A stretch of DNA of 64,000 nt. It comes from Rhodocollybia butyracea (lineage: Eukaryota; Basidiomycota; Agaricomycetes; Agaricales; Omphalotaceae). A program made the translations under genes and the position numbers. The stretch is from NCBI GenBank assembly GCA_015501585.1, contig JADNRY010000143.1:1-64000 (forward strand). The letters are read 5' to 3'. Positions 44,960 through 58,300 of the stretch are shown here, in pieces. Under the pieces are notes generated by a model. That model was not told the DNA's origin. It did not search any database and worked only from the letters and a program-made list of their open reading frames with translations. How positions within the stretch are numbered: the first letter of the stretch is position 1; every line of letters begins with the position of its first letter.

Positions 44960-45885
44960 TAAAGATGGACACAAGTCCGGTGCCCACACAGGTACTTGCA
45001 AGTCACAATACTTGTTTCCGATGGGTCACCAACAAGTCACAAGTCAGGCTTCCAAGTACTTGCAAGTACTTGTGACTTGTCCAAGGCATATAAATGCATG
45101 TATTTTCAGTACCACTTGAGCAATAATTACAAACTTACCTTAGTTAGTAATATCATACTCACTACTGTGTAGTTTATTGTACTAGCCCTGTTGGCAATGT
45201 CCTTAATTCACACTAGTGAACACAACCTTACATGCACAAAGGACTAAGGAATGATGACAATATCAATACAGAGTCTGCCTCTGAGGGGGGGACTAGAACA
45301 CTAGAGTACTTGATTGTGGTGCCCCTCCGTGGTGTTGCTTGCTCTCTGCTGCCTCCACTACAATTTTATTATATGCACAGGGTGCTCCCCTAACTAAATT
45401 ACAGACTTTTGGCTCAATTGGCCAAGGAAAAGAGGACCCTCAGATATCATAAATGTAGATTGGTGAAGACTCAACAGTCTGGCTTATTCCAGTCTTGTTC
45501 TAATATCTATCATCTTGCATCAAATACAGGTCAAAGTAACTGATCAGGTGCCTAAAGTGGCATATCAAGGTGAAATCATCAAGATTTGGACAGATACCCC
45601 ACTTTTGGTAACTGCAGAGCATGTATATAAAGCCATACAACATCACCTCATGTCCCCTGAGTAGATATGTACCTTTCCTTTGTAGTTAAGCAGTAAGATG
45701 GTAGTTAATAAATATTATTTGTCTATTATTTACCTGACCCACAATGATAACAAGTCACAAGTACTTGCAGGTCACTGACTCGTTTTCCACGGGTCTTTAA
45801 CAAGTCACGAGTCAAGCCTTTTGGGCCACAAGTACCTGCACGCCAAGTCCAAGTATACTTGGACTTGGACTCATGTCCATCTTTA
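44960..45885. mobile_element. hAT-like non-autonomous element, related to 30303-30960
   Basis: The left end TAAAGATGGACACAAGTCC and the right end, reversed, TAAAGATGGACATGAGTCC are inverted repeats. Sub-terminal copies of ACTTGCAAGTACTTG match those at 30303-30960. No transposase is encoded and no clear 8-bp target duplication is found. Confidence 0.6.
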
Positions 45886-46142
45886 GTGTCAGTATGAGTT
45901 TACTTCATACTAAAGTATGAAATCATTATAAATGGGTATAATACAGGTTTTTATTACTAATATACAGTATAACTAGTGTATATAGGTAAGTAAGTACACA
46001 AGTACTTGAAGGTATACTTGCGAAAATACTTACAGGTTGTTTCTGACGGTTCCTGCACAGGTCACAAGTCAGGCCTTTGAGGCCACAAGTACTTGTGCAA
46101 ACAAGTCCAAGTATACTTGACTTGGACTTGTGTCCATCTTTA
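45886..46142. mobile_element. Right-end fragment of another element of the same hAT-like family
   Basis: Ends with GACTTGGACTTGTGTCCATC then TTTA at 46142, preceded by the same ACAAGTACTTG repeats. The matching left end may be at about 44880 (TAAGGATGGACACAAGCCCC), which would make the 44960-45885 element nested inside it. Confidence 0.45.
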
Positions 46143-49100
46143 GTACCTACACAGCAGAGCACTCCTGTTCCTGCAGTGAGGTTAGATGAAGTTGCAACCC
46201 TTCCTCTTGCCTGCTTTCCACTGTTTCTGTACCAGTGGCAGCTAAAGAGTTTCTGCGAAATTGCATTGAGACTACTGAAACTGAGTGCGGGGTAGCGGCA
46301 ACCATTGTAGACAATACAGGTTTATCCTTGACATGTGAATCTTTATGGTCCCAATGTGATTTTTGTAGATAAACAAGGAGGATAATGAGAGTGGGGTACA
46401 ATCCCTGTAAAAAGAGTGGTCATCCAAGTCAGTCTACTGGGCAGGAATGTATTGCAATAGTAATTACCACCAGCTGTGGAACTGCGCCGGCAATTGCATG
46501 GGTGACACGATTTGATCCATGTATCATTGTGTACACTGTGCTGATGATAAATAAGGCCTACAAGAGATAGTATTATCAATACCGAATCTACAACAAGGAT
46601 AATACTTTCCTACCCATATACAGGAATAAAGAATCCCTGATTCAGTGAGGAGTATCAAAATACTCCCTGCTGCTGTTGTTCGGCTACCGCTCCCAAGACG
46701 ATTGCGTATATCCTTGCGATGAAGCCTTGAAGGTTAGGGTCAGCACATTGTACAAAAACACATAACAAGTGACTACACACCAGGTCTTGCGACCTACCAG
46801 TGATGTTGCCCATAGGTTCGAGATAAGGGAGATTATCAGAGCAGTGATTCCAAATGTGTCAGGCTCAAAAGAATTGTCATTTGGTGTAGCATGTGCCCTG
46901 GAAACATCAACCACTGAAAGAATGACCTACAACAAAGTTAAGTCTTCCGAAGTTCTCAATAGTGAACAACATACAGGTAGGATGGCAAATATAGCAAAAA
47001 TTATCTGCGTAAAACGCGGCCATCCCCAGATGGCACAAGCACGCCACATTACCACCATATCACTGATCCAGAACTTTGTAAAAAGGCTAAGTGTGAGCTG
47101 CATTGGTGACTACAGGCGGGGGAGCTCACATTGAAGAAGAGGGCAATAGTAGTCACCACGGACCACACGTATATTTGTTCAAGTGGTAAGACCGCCCATG
47201 CCTGTGGGTCTTGTAATTCCCTCATCATAGTATACATGTTTAAACCCCAGTGCGTTCCAGACGCAATATACATAAAGAGAGTGGCTGACAAAAGGAACAG
47301 ACGCGGTCCAAATTTTATACCCTGCCGGCTGTAGATGCATATGAAAAAAAGATCAATCAGTTTCCCTGGTTTAAAATTGTATATTTCAACTCAACCAGAG
47401 AGTGATAGTAGATGCCATGGTCAACAAGGTCAAGACACCTGCCAGTAGAAAAGAATGAATCAGAGTGTGGTTAAAGTGCGGATACGAGACGCACCAAACA
47501 GTGCAGACTCAACCACAATTCCCGGAACCAGGTTGACTGCATCGGATAAGCTGGTCTCCTCTGCGTAAATGAAACTGGCAGAGGAGTTCATGGCTGAAAT
47601 TACGCCCCTACGCGGCCGGCCTCTTTTATACCATGAAACAGTTTGATTACAGGTGGAGCATCATGAAAATCATGATCTTTGGTTAACCACATCATCATCA
47701 ACACACAGCTACCCAAGATGATGGGTTCGGCCAGAATACTTAGCTCAAGTTGAGAGGCTAAAAAAAACCCTCCTATTGGTCTGGCTCTGATTCTTCTTAT
47801 CTTTCAAGAGAAAGCAGAACTATCTAGTTTTCATGTCACAAGTTCAAGCTTTAAGGAGCCGCTGTGGCCCACTGTAACAAGAACAAATGGGGGGCTGAAT
47901 CGTTCAAGACACGGCGAGGACGCATCCACGCTACCGGACCTTACACTGACAAGAGGGCAGTGTAGAATAGGAGAACGGCTTGACTCTTCGTAGTTTCATC
48001 ATTAGTCCAACAGTCAACTAAACTTGTAAACCTTTTTGTTGATGTGTATGCCCAAACGTTGTCTGCATGAGGGCTTCATCTCTACTACGGGGTACCTGTT
48101 CTTCCAGAAACTTCTTCTCTGTTTGCAATACACCTAGCTGCAATATTACCACATCCTCTAAGTCGCTCGTTCTATCTTGGGTGAACGTCTACTGTCAAGC
48201 TCAACTTGAAGTACTACCCTTGTTGATTGACATGGTGGCGTGCTCTGTCATTCTAGATAATGGAGCAAGTGAATGGGCAAGTATTTATAGTGAAGCCAAG
48301 GTTAGAGGTTGTTACGGTGGAAGGTAAATATATCTGTTTTGATTTTTCAATGAGTTCGAAACTGATCATTACATGTCTACCAGCACATTTGAGGCATTTG
48401 ACCACACCATGGTAGGACGAACAAAGGACGATTTGTTACCAGCTGTTGAAGAGTTACCGCCCTCGGATGTTGGCTGGAGTATTTGGTCTTGGTAGGGTAC
48501 AATTGGGCCCACCCGAAAAAAAGGATCTAAGTACCAGGCGGTTTGAGGTTTGATACCCTCCCGTACTTGACCCCCGTTCAGTTAGGAACGGTATCAAGAA
48601 CGGTATTTACCTCCGTGCTTGCTAAGAGTGGGAAAAAAAACGATCCGCGCTGTACCAGACATCAAACTCTATCAACTCAAATCAATGCATACTTTGTGCA
48701 TACTGGTACTGATATATGAAGTTGCTTTGATTCTGGTATAATCCATTGTCATTTGTTCTACGTGATCGTCGTCAGCTGTTCATATAGATTCTTTCTTAGA
48801 GTTAAAGTCCATCAGATTTACTCGGCCATAGGAGAAGGATTCAAATATTCACCTTCGACTAGGATTGGGTATGTGGTACGCCCTATGAGACCCTTCCCCA
48901 GTTCAAAAATGACACATAATTCTACTTTTTGAGGAACCGTTGTTGCTCTTTCTGCCCCCGCTTGTTTAACGATGTACATCACTCTGCAGAGTCTAATTAG
49001 ATTTTTCCCGTTGATACATCCGGGGCGGTTCTACGCCTTACTCCAGCTTCCGACATCGGACCCTGTTGAATTCCATACCCAGTTTTATTATATTATCTAA

Positions 49101-52100
49101 ACCCTATGCCGAACCCGTAGTCTCAACGTTGAAGCCAGGAAGGTTGCTTGAAAGGAAAGGTACCGTCCTGTTGCTTTTGAAAGAATAGCCGACTCCACTA
49201 TCTCCAGCTGGATCTCCGCCCACTAATCGAGTTCACGTCCTTGCAAAAAGAAAAAGTTCCAATACACGGAGAACAAAGTTACGCATACTGAGGCCGCATA
49301 CTGTTAGACACGCTATTTTGTCTATTGAAAGGCATCTAGCAACCCCACAGCCTCTAATGACTAGCTTCCTGATGGATGATCCTTGGGGAAGCAGGTAATT
49401 TCGCGCTGTTTCCATCTTGCTACACCGCTGTTCAACCGCCGATACCAGATTCGTTGGTTCCTGAACAATCCGAACAGCACTCTATCACACGTTAAACCAG
49501 AGCCCCAAGAAGCCCCCAACTTGCCGAATCTTATCGCTGCTACAGGTTGTAGAGGTTGTTCCAGGAATTTAAAGTTTTCCTCGGGTCGCAACTGCTAGAC
49601 AATGGTTGTCTGATTCAACGTAGGATATAATTGTTCAATTTCCTCGATGTCTAAAGGAGCTCACTTGTAGCCTGTAGGTCAGTTTCGAGAATGTTTTGCT
49701 AGAGAGTTGTCCCTAGTTCGGATTGATTCTTCTCTCGGTCTACTTTGCTTGTTCGTGGGTCTTACTTGAAAGGAGACACTTGGAAAGAGGGTACTGTTCG
49801 CGCACGGTACTATGTGCCCATAAGAGGGAACTGCGGTGCATTGAGCTCGAGAGACCAGATTGAAAGGCCCAAAAACAGCAGTATGCAGCATCGCAAGTGG
49901 CCATAAAATTGACTAGCAGAGTGACCCTGGTTCCGCCTGGCTCCACTTCTACCATCATCAACCGAATCACCATTCATTTATCTCTGAAAGTCGTTACAAC
50001 AACCTCTGGACGAGTTGCTGGCTCCAGGTACATACCGTTCTAACCCAATCTGGTGACTAGATACTGGTCTGAACAGCGTTAATTGTACTTGAATTCACCG
50101 CTTGTGAATATTCGTGGTTGTATCGTCGGCGGAAGAGGTGACAAAGTCAGGGCAGGGCAAAAGGTCTCTGTCCCGATCCCTGGCACTATGGACTCTAGAA
50201 ATTGAATGAACTGCAGACAACCTTCATGCATTGTTGAGAAGAAATTCCGGATTATCGTGCTGCATTACCAGATCCACAGCGAGGATTATTTGGCTTGACA
50301 GTTGAACGGCGCACCCAGTCGGTTGCGTACGTCTAATGTAAAAGCAAGTGCACCATACGATCCAGCTGTTTCCTGATTCGGACCCCATAAAGGGGCCCGG
50401 GGTATCTTGTCGTTGATGTTATATGACCACTGCGTTCCGCTCGCTCTTGTAGAATACCGCGTAACCCAAGTGGCGCCAATGGCAGTCGCCTTGTCATTAC
50501 AACATACGCGTCGATTTTCTTCCAAATCTACACCTGAATAAAGACTTATCATTTATTTGGGATTTGGGACAAGTTGAAGCCAAAAAACCCTAGCCCTTTC
50601 ATCCATCCACAGTCCTAGCTCTCCGAACGTAGAGAAACCCGATAGAAATTTGAAAGAAGATAATGGTAGTTTTGGAGGCGTTTGTGTCATAAATTGCAAG
50701 GCGTCATCTGGGGTGTAGTTGTGGTTATTGAGTAGATTCGTTTGCTTTCCGTTCAGCCTCCATCTGCCTTGTCCCGACGCATAATTGTACGGCGAATATC
50801 GATGAGCGCTGAGTATTTGTTCATCCGTAGCGCAAACTAAAGCCTCAAGCTCAAGCGCTCAAGGCTCGAGCAGCCATGCACTTGACGGTATTCCGAGAGT
50901 CCCAGCTATACTTCGTTCTTGTGTGAGTTTGAGAAAAATAATCGAAGGGAAAGGAAAGAAACTATGAAGAACATGTGTTAGACGTACCACAGCTTGCTGC
51001 TGGTACCAAACGGTCCTGCATTTCAATACCATTCCAGATTTTGATCAAGCTTTATCTTTGGGCCCATGTAGCCGTTATCGTTCGTGAAGTCGTCGGAGTG
51101 TAAAGCTCGGGCCTTATGCAATAATACACGTGATGCTTGAACGAGTTCGTTCTGCTCTACGAAGAACACCGCTGCTTGGCTCCTCAAATTCAAACTCCAC
51201 ATGCACGCAACAGCAACACCTTCTCGAACCTCTCTTCCAACAAGTCTGCGTGGCCGCCCTCACGTCATCGCGTCTGGAATTGTTGGAATGCTGTTATGTG
51301 TCGGTCGGGCGGATGGGTGTGGATCTCGAGGAAGATACCTTTTGCAGTAAATATGGACCGCTAGCGTTGGTGCGACAATTTCCAACTTGAGCCAGGGAGT
51401 ACTAATTCAGGAGTCCTCACTTCGTGTCACCGTCCATAAAGCCTCCGGTCCACAGCCTTCTCTCGACAAATCCTTCCTCCCGCACCAGCGTCTTTTGGAC
51501 TACACAATGCATACGCCACAGCCATCTACCACGACGGAAATCCATATTCGGTCACGACTCAATTTATGCCTGTTCTTAGATTTTGATAGAGATGTCACCA
51601 ACGAGTGGTTTGTGATTTTTTTTAGGGCTGGCACGGTAACAGTGGGTGATGTGGATGAAGACAGAACGGGAAGAGGTACAAATGCAATCATGGGAGGAAA
51701 AACGCTTTGTTGTTTTCCTTGCTGTTTTGCTGTTCGTTACTCCTTTATGGTATTGGATACGACTGTGTGCAACCTCTTTCACGGCGGGTATCGTATTCAG
51801 GGAATAACAGACACGGAATACGCCGATATTTTTATATAACTCCTTGCCATTTGTAGAATCAATGTCTCCTCTTTGGTAACTCAGACGTCGTTGGGGTTTG
51901 AAGCACGCTTCCGAGATTCCGTGTCTATTGCTTCGTGTACAGCTGTGGATAACTGTAATTCTGAAGAGTGGTTCCAAAGTCGCAAGTTCGCATAATGTGA
52001 GAGAAATCAAAAGACGTACCATGATGGGCTTGACCAGCGTCCACCTATTTCGTCATCTCAATTAAGCAGGCCTTCAGATCGTCTTTCAAGAGGAAGAAGA

Positions 52101-52200
52101 GCAAGAAACTTGGCGCATGCTTGCCTGAGTCGTACCAAACAATTTTGGGGCGAACGAGGCAAGAGAGTGTGACTTTTGAGCGCTCGACATTCTTTTTTTT
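46140..52200. repeat. Direct segmental duplication, copy 1
   Basis: Blocks along 46140-52200 recur in the same order at 53690-60080. Examples: 46145-47640 with 53700-55170; 48080-48150 with 55485-55590; 48540-48580 with 55795-55845; 48890-49000 with 56135-56290; 49330-49800 with 56700-57160; 52105-52150 with 60015-60065. The offset grows from 7.55 to 7.9 kb through indels. Confidence 0.75.
46147..47591 (-). CDS. Basidiomycete multi-span membrane protein, 8 exons, intact
   Basis: Exons (high to low): 47495-47591, 47396-47438, 47130-47328, 46975-47073, 46781-46926, 46614-46725, 46471-46557 and 46147-46404. They join to 346 aa without a stop. About seven hydrophobic segments appear: LVPGIVVESALFGVLTLL, FLLSATLFMYIASGTHWG, VWSVVTTIALFFN, FTQIIFAIFAILPVILSV, TALIISLISNLWATSLVG, SILILLTESGILYSCIW and GLYPTLIILLVYLQKS. 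A polar C-terminal tail follows. This is the layout of an expanded mushroom family of heptahelical-like proteins with no known role; the gene at 20535 looks related. Introns are 48-67 nt. The donor after exon 2 (GTTGAG) is weak but keeps the frame. Its paralogue at 53742-55147 is broken. Confidence 0.8.
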
Positions 52201-53741
52201 TTTTTGCTTGAGGCAAAATCTTGGCGTCTATCCCTCCTCTTCTTCTTTTTGTTCCTGTTTCTGCAGATTTACGAGGATCAAACTGCATAGCATCCGAGCG
52301 GGTCTAGGTGAGCGTGAATATGACATAGGTTATCAGCTCAGGAACGAGCAAAGTTGGAAAACCAAAGCAGGATAGGGATAATTCTTGCTCTTCAGTTTCT
52401 TTCGCATTCTGACCGCACGCGTCGGAAATCAGTTGAAAATGGGACCACTGGTCCCCAAGCTCGCGGCTTGCAGAACGGCTGCGTGGCATGTGTTAACTTG
52501 GTCTCGGCGAGCTCATCAGTGGGTACTATGCTGTCTTATGGATATGATGGCCAACGAAGATGATAAGCGTTCCGTTCTTCACGAATAGCTTGGGTCTTCA
52601 ACCTTGCTGTTCTCTCGAAAGGCAGGAGTCTCGGGAGACGACTTAGATTCGGACGCTGCCTGGATTGGATTTGGGGCTGCAAGGACGGTAACAGCATCGC
52701 GGTGGGTCTACGGCACCGCCGTGCATTCTCATTGATAAAATCCATCACTAACCATGCTACAAGAGATCTGCTTAACCGCGCAGACGGCGTATTCAGCGTT
52801 GTATTCCACATCGGGTGTGCAAAGAGAATACTGGTTGCATATGGATGTGCCCATAAGGGGGCACTGCTGTGCATTGAGCCCAAGAGAGCAAATTGAAAAT
52901 TTGAAGGTTCACAAAACAGTTGTATGCAGTTATCGCTAGTCACGAAATTGACTGGCAGAGTCATCCTTGGTCATCCTCAGTCACGCCCGGCTCTACCTCT
53001 ATCATCATTGATCAAATTTGCATTTGTATATCTCTGAAAGCCATTACAATGACCTCAGCACGAGTTGTTGGCTCCAGGCACTCCGTTCGCTACATACCGT
53101 TCCAACCCATCCCGGTGAGTAGGTACCCAATGTCAATTCTACTTATATTCTCTGCTTGTAAGTTGTAGCCAAGCCAATCTTCGTGGTTGTATCGTCGCGG
53201 CGTAAGGAGTAGCAAAGTCAGATCAGCGCCAGAGACCTCTGTCTCGCGATCCATGACACTGTAGACTCTGGAACTTACACTGTAGACTGTCGAATATTTC
53301 AGAATCGACGATGACCCAGTCTCTCTTCGACCCCAATGACTCAATGAGACTAATAGGTGGTGGCAGTACAAAGAGTCGTTCCGTGTCACTGTCAACTACA
53401 TGTCAATATCGAATCGTCTACCGTGCATAAAGCCTCCGGTCCACAACCTGGATCTCTCGTCCTCCAGCCACTATGGAAATAATTCGTAGATTTTGATAGA
53501 GCCGTCGCCAACGAAAAATGGCACTAATAAATTTGTGCACAGAATTGCGCTTTTTGAGGACCCGCTGGTTCAGCTCTTCCTAGATAGTAGAGCCTCTCTT
53601 CCCCCACCGGTTCAAGTTAACGATGTACCGTGCATCGTTTTGGGGAGTCTAACTCCTTGCCCAACTTCTCATCTATCACCGACTGAACTTGCATTTGCTT
53701 ACACAGCAGAACACTCCTGCTCCTGTAGTGAGGTGAGACTC
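47592..53741. other. Rest of duplicated segment 1 and a third partial copy
   Basis: Short, mutually overlapping open frames only (for example plus 51387-51839, minus 51576-52022, minus 52536-52964). Pieces duplicated in segment 2 may be old genes, but I recognise no family. Poly-T at 52193-52206. Confidence 0.4.
52820..53110. repeat. Third partial copy of a block of the duplicated segment
   Basis: Similar to 49800-50040 (shared pieces: GTGCCCATAAG, TGCATTGAGC, AATTGACT, ATCTCTGAAAG, GGCTCCAGG, CATACCGTTC) and in part to 57140-57215. A further piece at 53500-53650 resembles 48905-48990 and 56160-56290. Confidence 0.6.
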
Positions 53742-55147
53742 CTAGGTTGCGACCCTTGCTCGTGCATGCTTTCCATAGTATCTGTACCAGTGGCAGCTAA
53801 GGAGTTTCTGCGAAAATTGCATTGAGGCTACTGAAACTGAGTGCGATTGTGGGGCAGCAGCAACCATTGTAGACAATACAGGTCTATGTTTGTCATGTGA
53901 ATCTTTATGGTCCCAGTGTGATTTTTGTAAGTAAACAAGGAGGATAATGAGCGTGGGGTACAATCCCTGAGGAAAAAAAAAATGGCCATCAGTCCACCGG
54001 ACAAGGATGTATTGCAATAGTCATTACCACCAGCTGTGGAACTGCGCCGGCAATTGCATGGGTAGCACGACTTGAGCCACGTAGCATTGTGTACACCGTG
54101 CTAATGATGAATAACGCCTACAAGAGATAGTAATATCAATACCAAAACTACAACAGGGATAATATTTTCTCACCCAGATACAAGAATATAGAACCCCTGA
54201 TTCAGTGAGGAGTATCAAAATACTTCCCGCTGCTGTTGTTCGGCTACCGCTCCCAAGACGATTGCGTATGTCTTTACGATGAAGCCTTGGAGCTCAGGTT
54301 CAGTATATTGGGCAAAATCACATAACAAGTGACTACACACCAGGCCTTGCGACCTACTAGTGATGTTGCCCAAAGGTTCGACATAAGGGAGATTATCAGA
54401 GCAGTGACTCCAAATAAGTCAGGCTCAAAAGCAAGGTTTGCTGGTGTAGCATGTGCCCTAGAAACATCAACCACTGAAAGAATGACCTACAGTAAAGTTA
54501 GGTCTCTCAAAGTCCTCAATACTAAGTAACGTACAGGTAGGATGACAAAGATAACAAAAATTATCTGTGTAAACCGCGGCCATCCACAGATGGTGCAGGC
54601 GCGCCACATTACAACCATGTCACTGATCCAGAACTTTGTAAAAGACATTACTGAGTCAAGTACGAGCTGCAATTACGGGCAAGTCGACTCACATTGAAGA
54701 AGAGGGCAATAGTAAGTCACCTCGGACCACAAGAATATTTGCTGTGACGGTAAGGCCGCCCATGCCTGTGGGTCTTGTAATTCCCTCATCAAAGTATACA
54801 GGTTTAAAACCCCAGTGCGTTCCAGACGCAATATACATAAAGAGAGTGGCTGACAAAAGGAACAGACGTGGTCTAAATTTTATACCCTGCCGGCTGTAGA
54901 CGCATATGACAAAAAGATTAAGTCAGTTTCCCTGGCTTTGAACTGCAAACTTCAACTGACCAGAGAGTGATAGTAGATGCTGTGGTCAACAAAGTCAAGA
55001 CACCTGGCAGAGAATGAATGAGAGATTGGTTAAAGGGCAAGTAACAGACGCACCAAAGAAAGCAGACTCGACAACAATTCCCGGGACGAGGATAACTGCA
55101 GCCTTCAAACTTCTTTGGTCCGCAGGTAAACTGGCAAGGGAGCTCAT
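53742..55147 (-). pseudogene. Frameshifted paralogue of the 46147-47591 membrane-protein gene
   Basis: Every exon of the intact copy has a counterpart: start MSSLASLPADQ at 55147, PGIVVESAFFG, CRQGIKFRPRLF, FWISDMVVMWRA, ALIISLMSNLWATSLVGRK, GLYPTLIILLVYLQKSHWDH. In exon 3, however, single-base insertions relative to the intact copy shift the frame (GGGGTTTTAAACC against GGGGTTTAAAC near 54805, and GACTTACTATT against GACTACTATT near 54715). The C-terminal exon has diverged and ends differently. I read it as a duplicated gene that has lost function. Confidence 0.75.
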
Positions 55148-55306
55148 TGCTGAAATTACGCCACTAGGTATCCGACCTCTTTTATACTATGGACACTGCT
55201 CCACAGCTGGACCATGAGAATCATCATCATGACTGGCATCAACAAAGAACTATCTAGCACAAATTGAGAACCGGAACATGCGCTGACAAATAGGTGATGT
55301 TACTAT

Positions 55307-55328
55307 ACTACTACTACTACTACTACTA
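55307..55328 (+). repeat. (CTA)n microsatellite
   Basis: About seven CTA/TAC units in a row just beyond the 5' end of the broken membrane-protein paralogue. Confidence 0.9.
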
Positions 55329-58300
55329 TTGGTGGGATCAGAGACCGGCTTAATTCCTTGGAGTTTCATAATCTTAGGTACAATAGAGATGAATACCGAC
55401 TTGTAAAACTTGTATGTACACCTTCTTCCTTAATACGCCGCAACTTTTTGCCGAAGTATTTTTCAGTAAACATATATCAAAGGGCTTCATCTCTGCTATA
55501 CGGTACCTGGTACGCGTTTAAGTCATGTCCCTCTTTGGTTCTTCCAGAAATTTCTTCCATTTTTGCAATACGCCTAGCTGCGATATAATCACCTCAGCAC
55601 TCGACATGCTATTTTGGGTGAGCATCTACTGTCAATACCTCTCCATTGATTGACACGGCCGCCATGTGCTCTATCATTTAAGATAATGGAGCAAGTAAAT
55701 GAGCACGTTGTTCAAATCGAAGCCAACATTGAAGAGTGGAAGGTATATTTTTCAATATTTAGTTCTACGCCCCAACCCAAAAAAAAGGATCGAAGTACAG
55801 GACAGCTTGATACCCTCCCTCTGATTCATTTGACCGTTGCCCAGTGAACTCGTTAAACATAGGGTTGCCAAGAGCGGCTTGGAGTCATGTACTGGGAAAG
55901 AATCATTAGTGCTGGACCAGATCTCAAACTCTATCGACTTGAACCACACGTACTGGTTGGTGTGTGGACTCGTGGAATTACCAGTGCGGTGAACTCTTAC
56001 CAAACTTCATTTAATTTGATTCTAGTAATCCGTCGTCGTTTGTTCTAGTTGTTCATATGGATACTCTGTTCAAGCCAAAGATAGTCAGATCTGCTCAGCC
56101 ACGGGGGAAGAATCTAATCTCAGATAGGATAGTGGTCAGTATGGTACGCTCCACGAAACCGAAAGATGACGCTAATGAATTTGTGCCCGGAATTGCGCTT
56201 TTTGCGAAACTGTTGATTCGACTCTTCCCTTTCCCAGTAAAGCTTCGTTACTTGAGTCGCTACCCCTGCCTGTTGATGATGTACATTACTGTGGTTGCCC
56301 GTTGACACCAGAGGCGGTTCTCCCATTACTACAGCATCCGAGTCTATCACTTCGGATACAGTTCCTTACTTTGTTTAAAGAATCCTATGCCGAACCGGGA
56401 GTAAGCCAAGAAGGATGATGAAAAGAAAGGAGATATCCGCGCTGTTGCTTTTGAAGAATGGCTGAAACTATCAATCCTATGCCAAACCTGAAGTAAGCCA
56501 AGAAGGATGATGGAAAGGAAGGAGATATCCGTGCTGTTGCTTTTGGGGGGTGGCTGAAACTATCACCTGCTGGACTTCTGTCCCACTGGTAAACGAACTC
56601 AACGTCCTGCAAAAAGGACAACCTCCAATACACGGAGAACCAAGTTACGCAGACTGAGCCGCATAGATTTTCGGACACGCTATTTTGGCTATCCAAAAGC
56701 GTTCAGGAACCCACAGCCTCTTCTAAAGACTACCTCCTTGATGGATGATCATTGGGGAGCAGGCACCGCTGCTCAACCGCCGGTATCAGAATTGTTTATT
56801 TTGAACAATCCGAAGGTACTCTATTCTATCACACGTCTAACCGGAGCCCAAGGAAGTGCCTAACTCACCAAATCTTATCGTCCCCACAAATTGTTGAGTT
56901 GTTCCAGGAATGTGTTTTCCTGGGGTCGCAGGTGCTATACGCCGGTTGTCTCCGGCTCGACGTAAGATTACAATTGTTCAATTTCCTCGATGCCCAAACG
57001 AAGCTACTTGTAGCCTCGAGGTCAGTTCAGGATTGTTTTTTCTTGGGAGTTGTCCCTAGTTCGGATTGATTCTTCTCCTGCTCTGCCTTGCTTGTTCATG
57101 GACCCTACTTGGAGGGCGATGCGTGGAAAGAGGGTACTGTTCGCGCATGGTACTATGTGCCCATAAGAGCGAACAGGGCAGGTACTCCGTTCACTACAAC
57201 CCATTCCAGTGACTAGGTGCTAGTCTGAACAACGTCAATTGCATTTATACTCACTGTTTGTAACCAAGCCGATCTTCGTGATTGTATCCTCGGAGTAACA
57301 AAGTCAGAGCATGCCCAAACGCCTCTGTCTGGCGATTCATGACAGTGTAGAGGACTTCAGAATCGACACTGATTCCGGGCCAGTCAAGAGGAAGTTATCG
57401 TGCTTCGAGACAATTCAGATTTAGCAAGAAATTTGTTGACAAGGCAAACGACGTACTCATGCAGATGTATTCGTAGGCAAGGGCCTAGCGTGCGCTATAT
57501 GGAGAGGCGATCTAGATCGGCTGTGTCCTATCATTCAATACAGCTCGTGTTTGACCACTGCGAAGCCAACTTCCACCAAAGGCAACGGTCGCCTCGTCTT
57601 CACAACATACGCGTCGATCCTACACCAAATGAAGACTTTACGCTTACCTGTGATTCGGAACCAATTGAAATTGAACAACCCTAGTCATCCCTCCAGTCCT
57701 GACTCTCCGAACGCAGAAAACATGCAGAAATTTGAAAGATGGTGACAGTTTGGATTGCAGCCGGGCGTTATCTCGGGCGTAGTTTTGTGAACCTATAAGT
57801 AGATTTTGTTTGCTTTGCTGTCAGTGTCAGCTTCAGTCGGTCATATCGCAATCTTGACGCGTAACTGTACAGCGGATAATCGCTGAGCGCTGAGCGCTGA
57901 ACCTTTGTCCGAGGGTGTTTTCTTCGTAGCGCCTCAAGCTCGAGGCTTGAGCATCAGTCCTCTTGACGGTAGTCCGATGATCCCAAATATGCTTCGTTCC
58001 TGTGTGAGAATGACAATAAGAATGACAATAATTGGTGCAGAAAAAAAATACAAGTCAGGATGGAACCAACGAAAAAAAGGTTTATTAGGCGTACCGCAGC
58101 TTGCTGCTTGTGCCCAACTGTCCTGCGTTCCAACGCCGTTCCACAATCTGGTCAAGCTTTATTGCTGGGTCTAGCTAGCCGCTTGTCTTAGTGAAACTCG
58201 CCGGAATGATTTAGCTCGGGCCGTACACGTGCTTTGGTTTCTCCTTACCATCACCTTCGTCTTTCGCCCTAGCTTGAACGAGCTCTCGATTACGCTCTGA

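Noticed and set aside
51387..52022. Frames of about 150 codons on both strands
   Set aside because: They overlap antisense, are not conserved as open frames in duplicated segment 2, and lack motifs.
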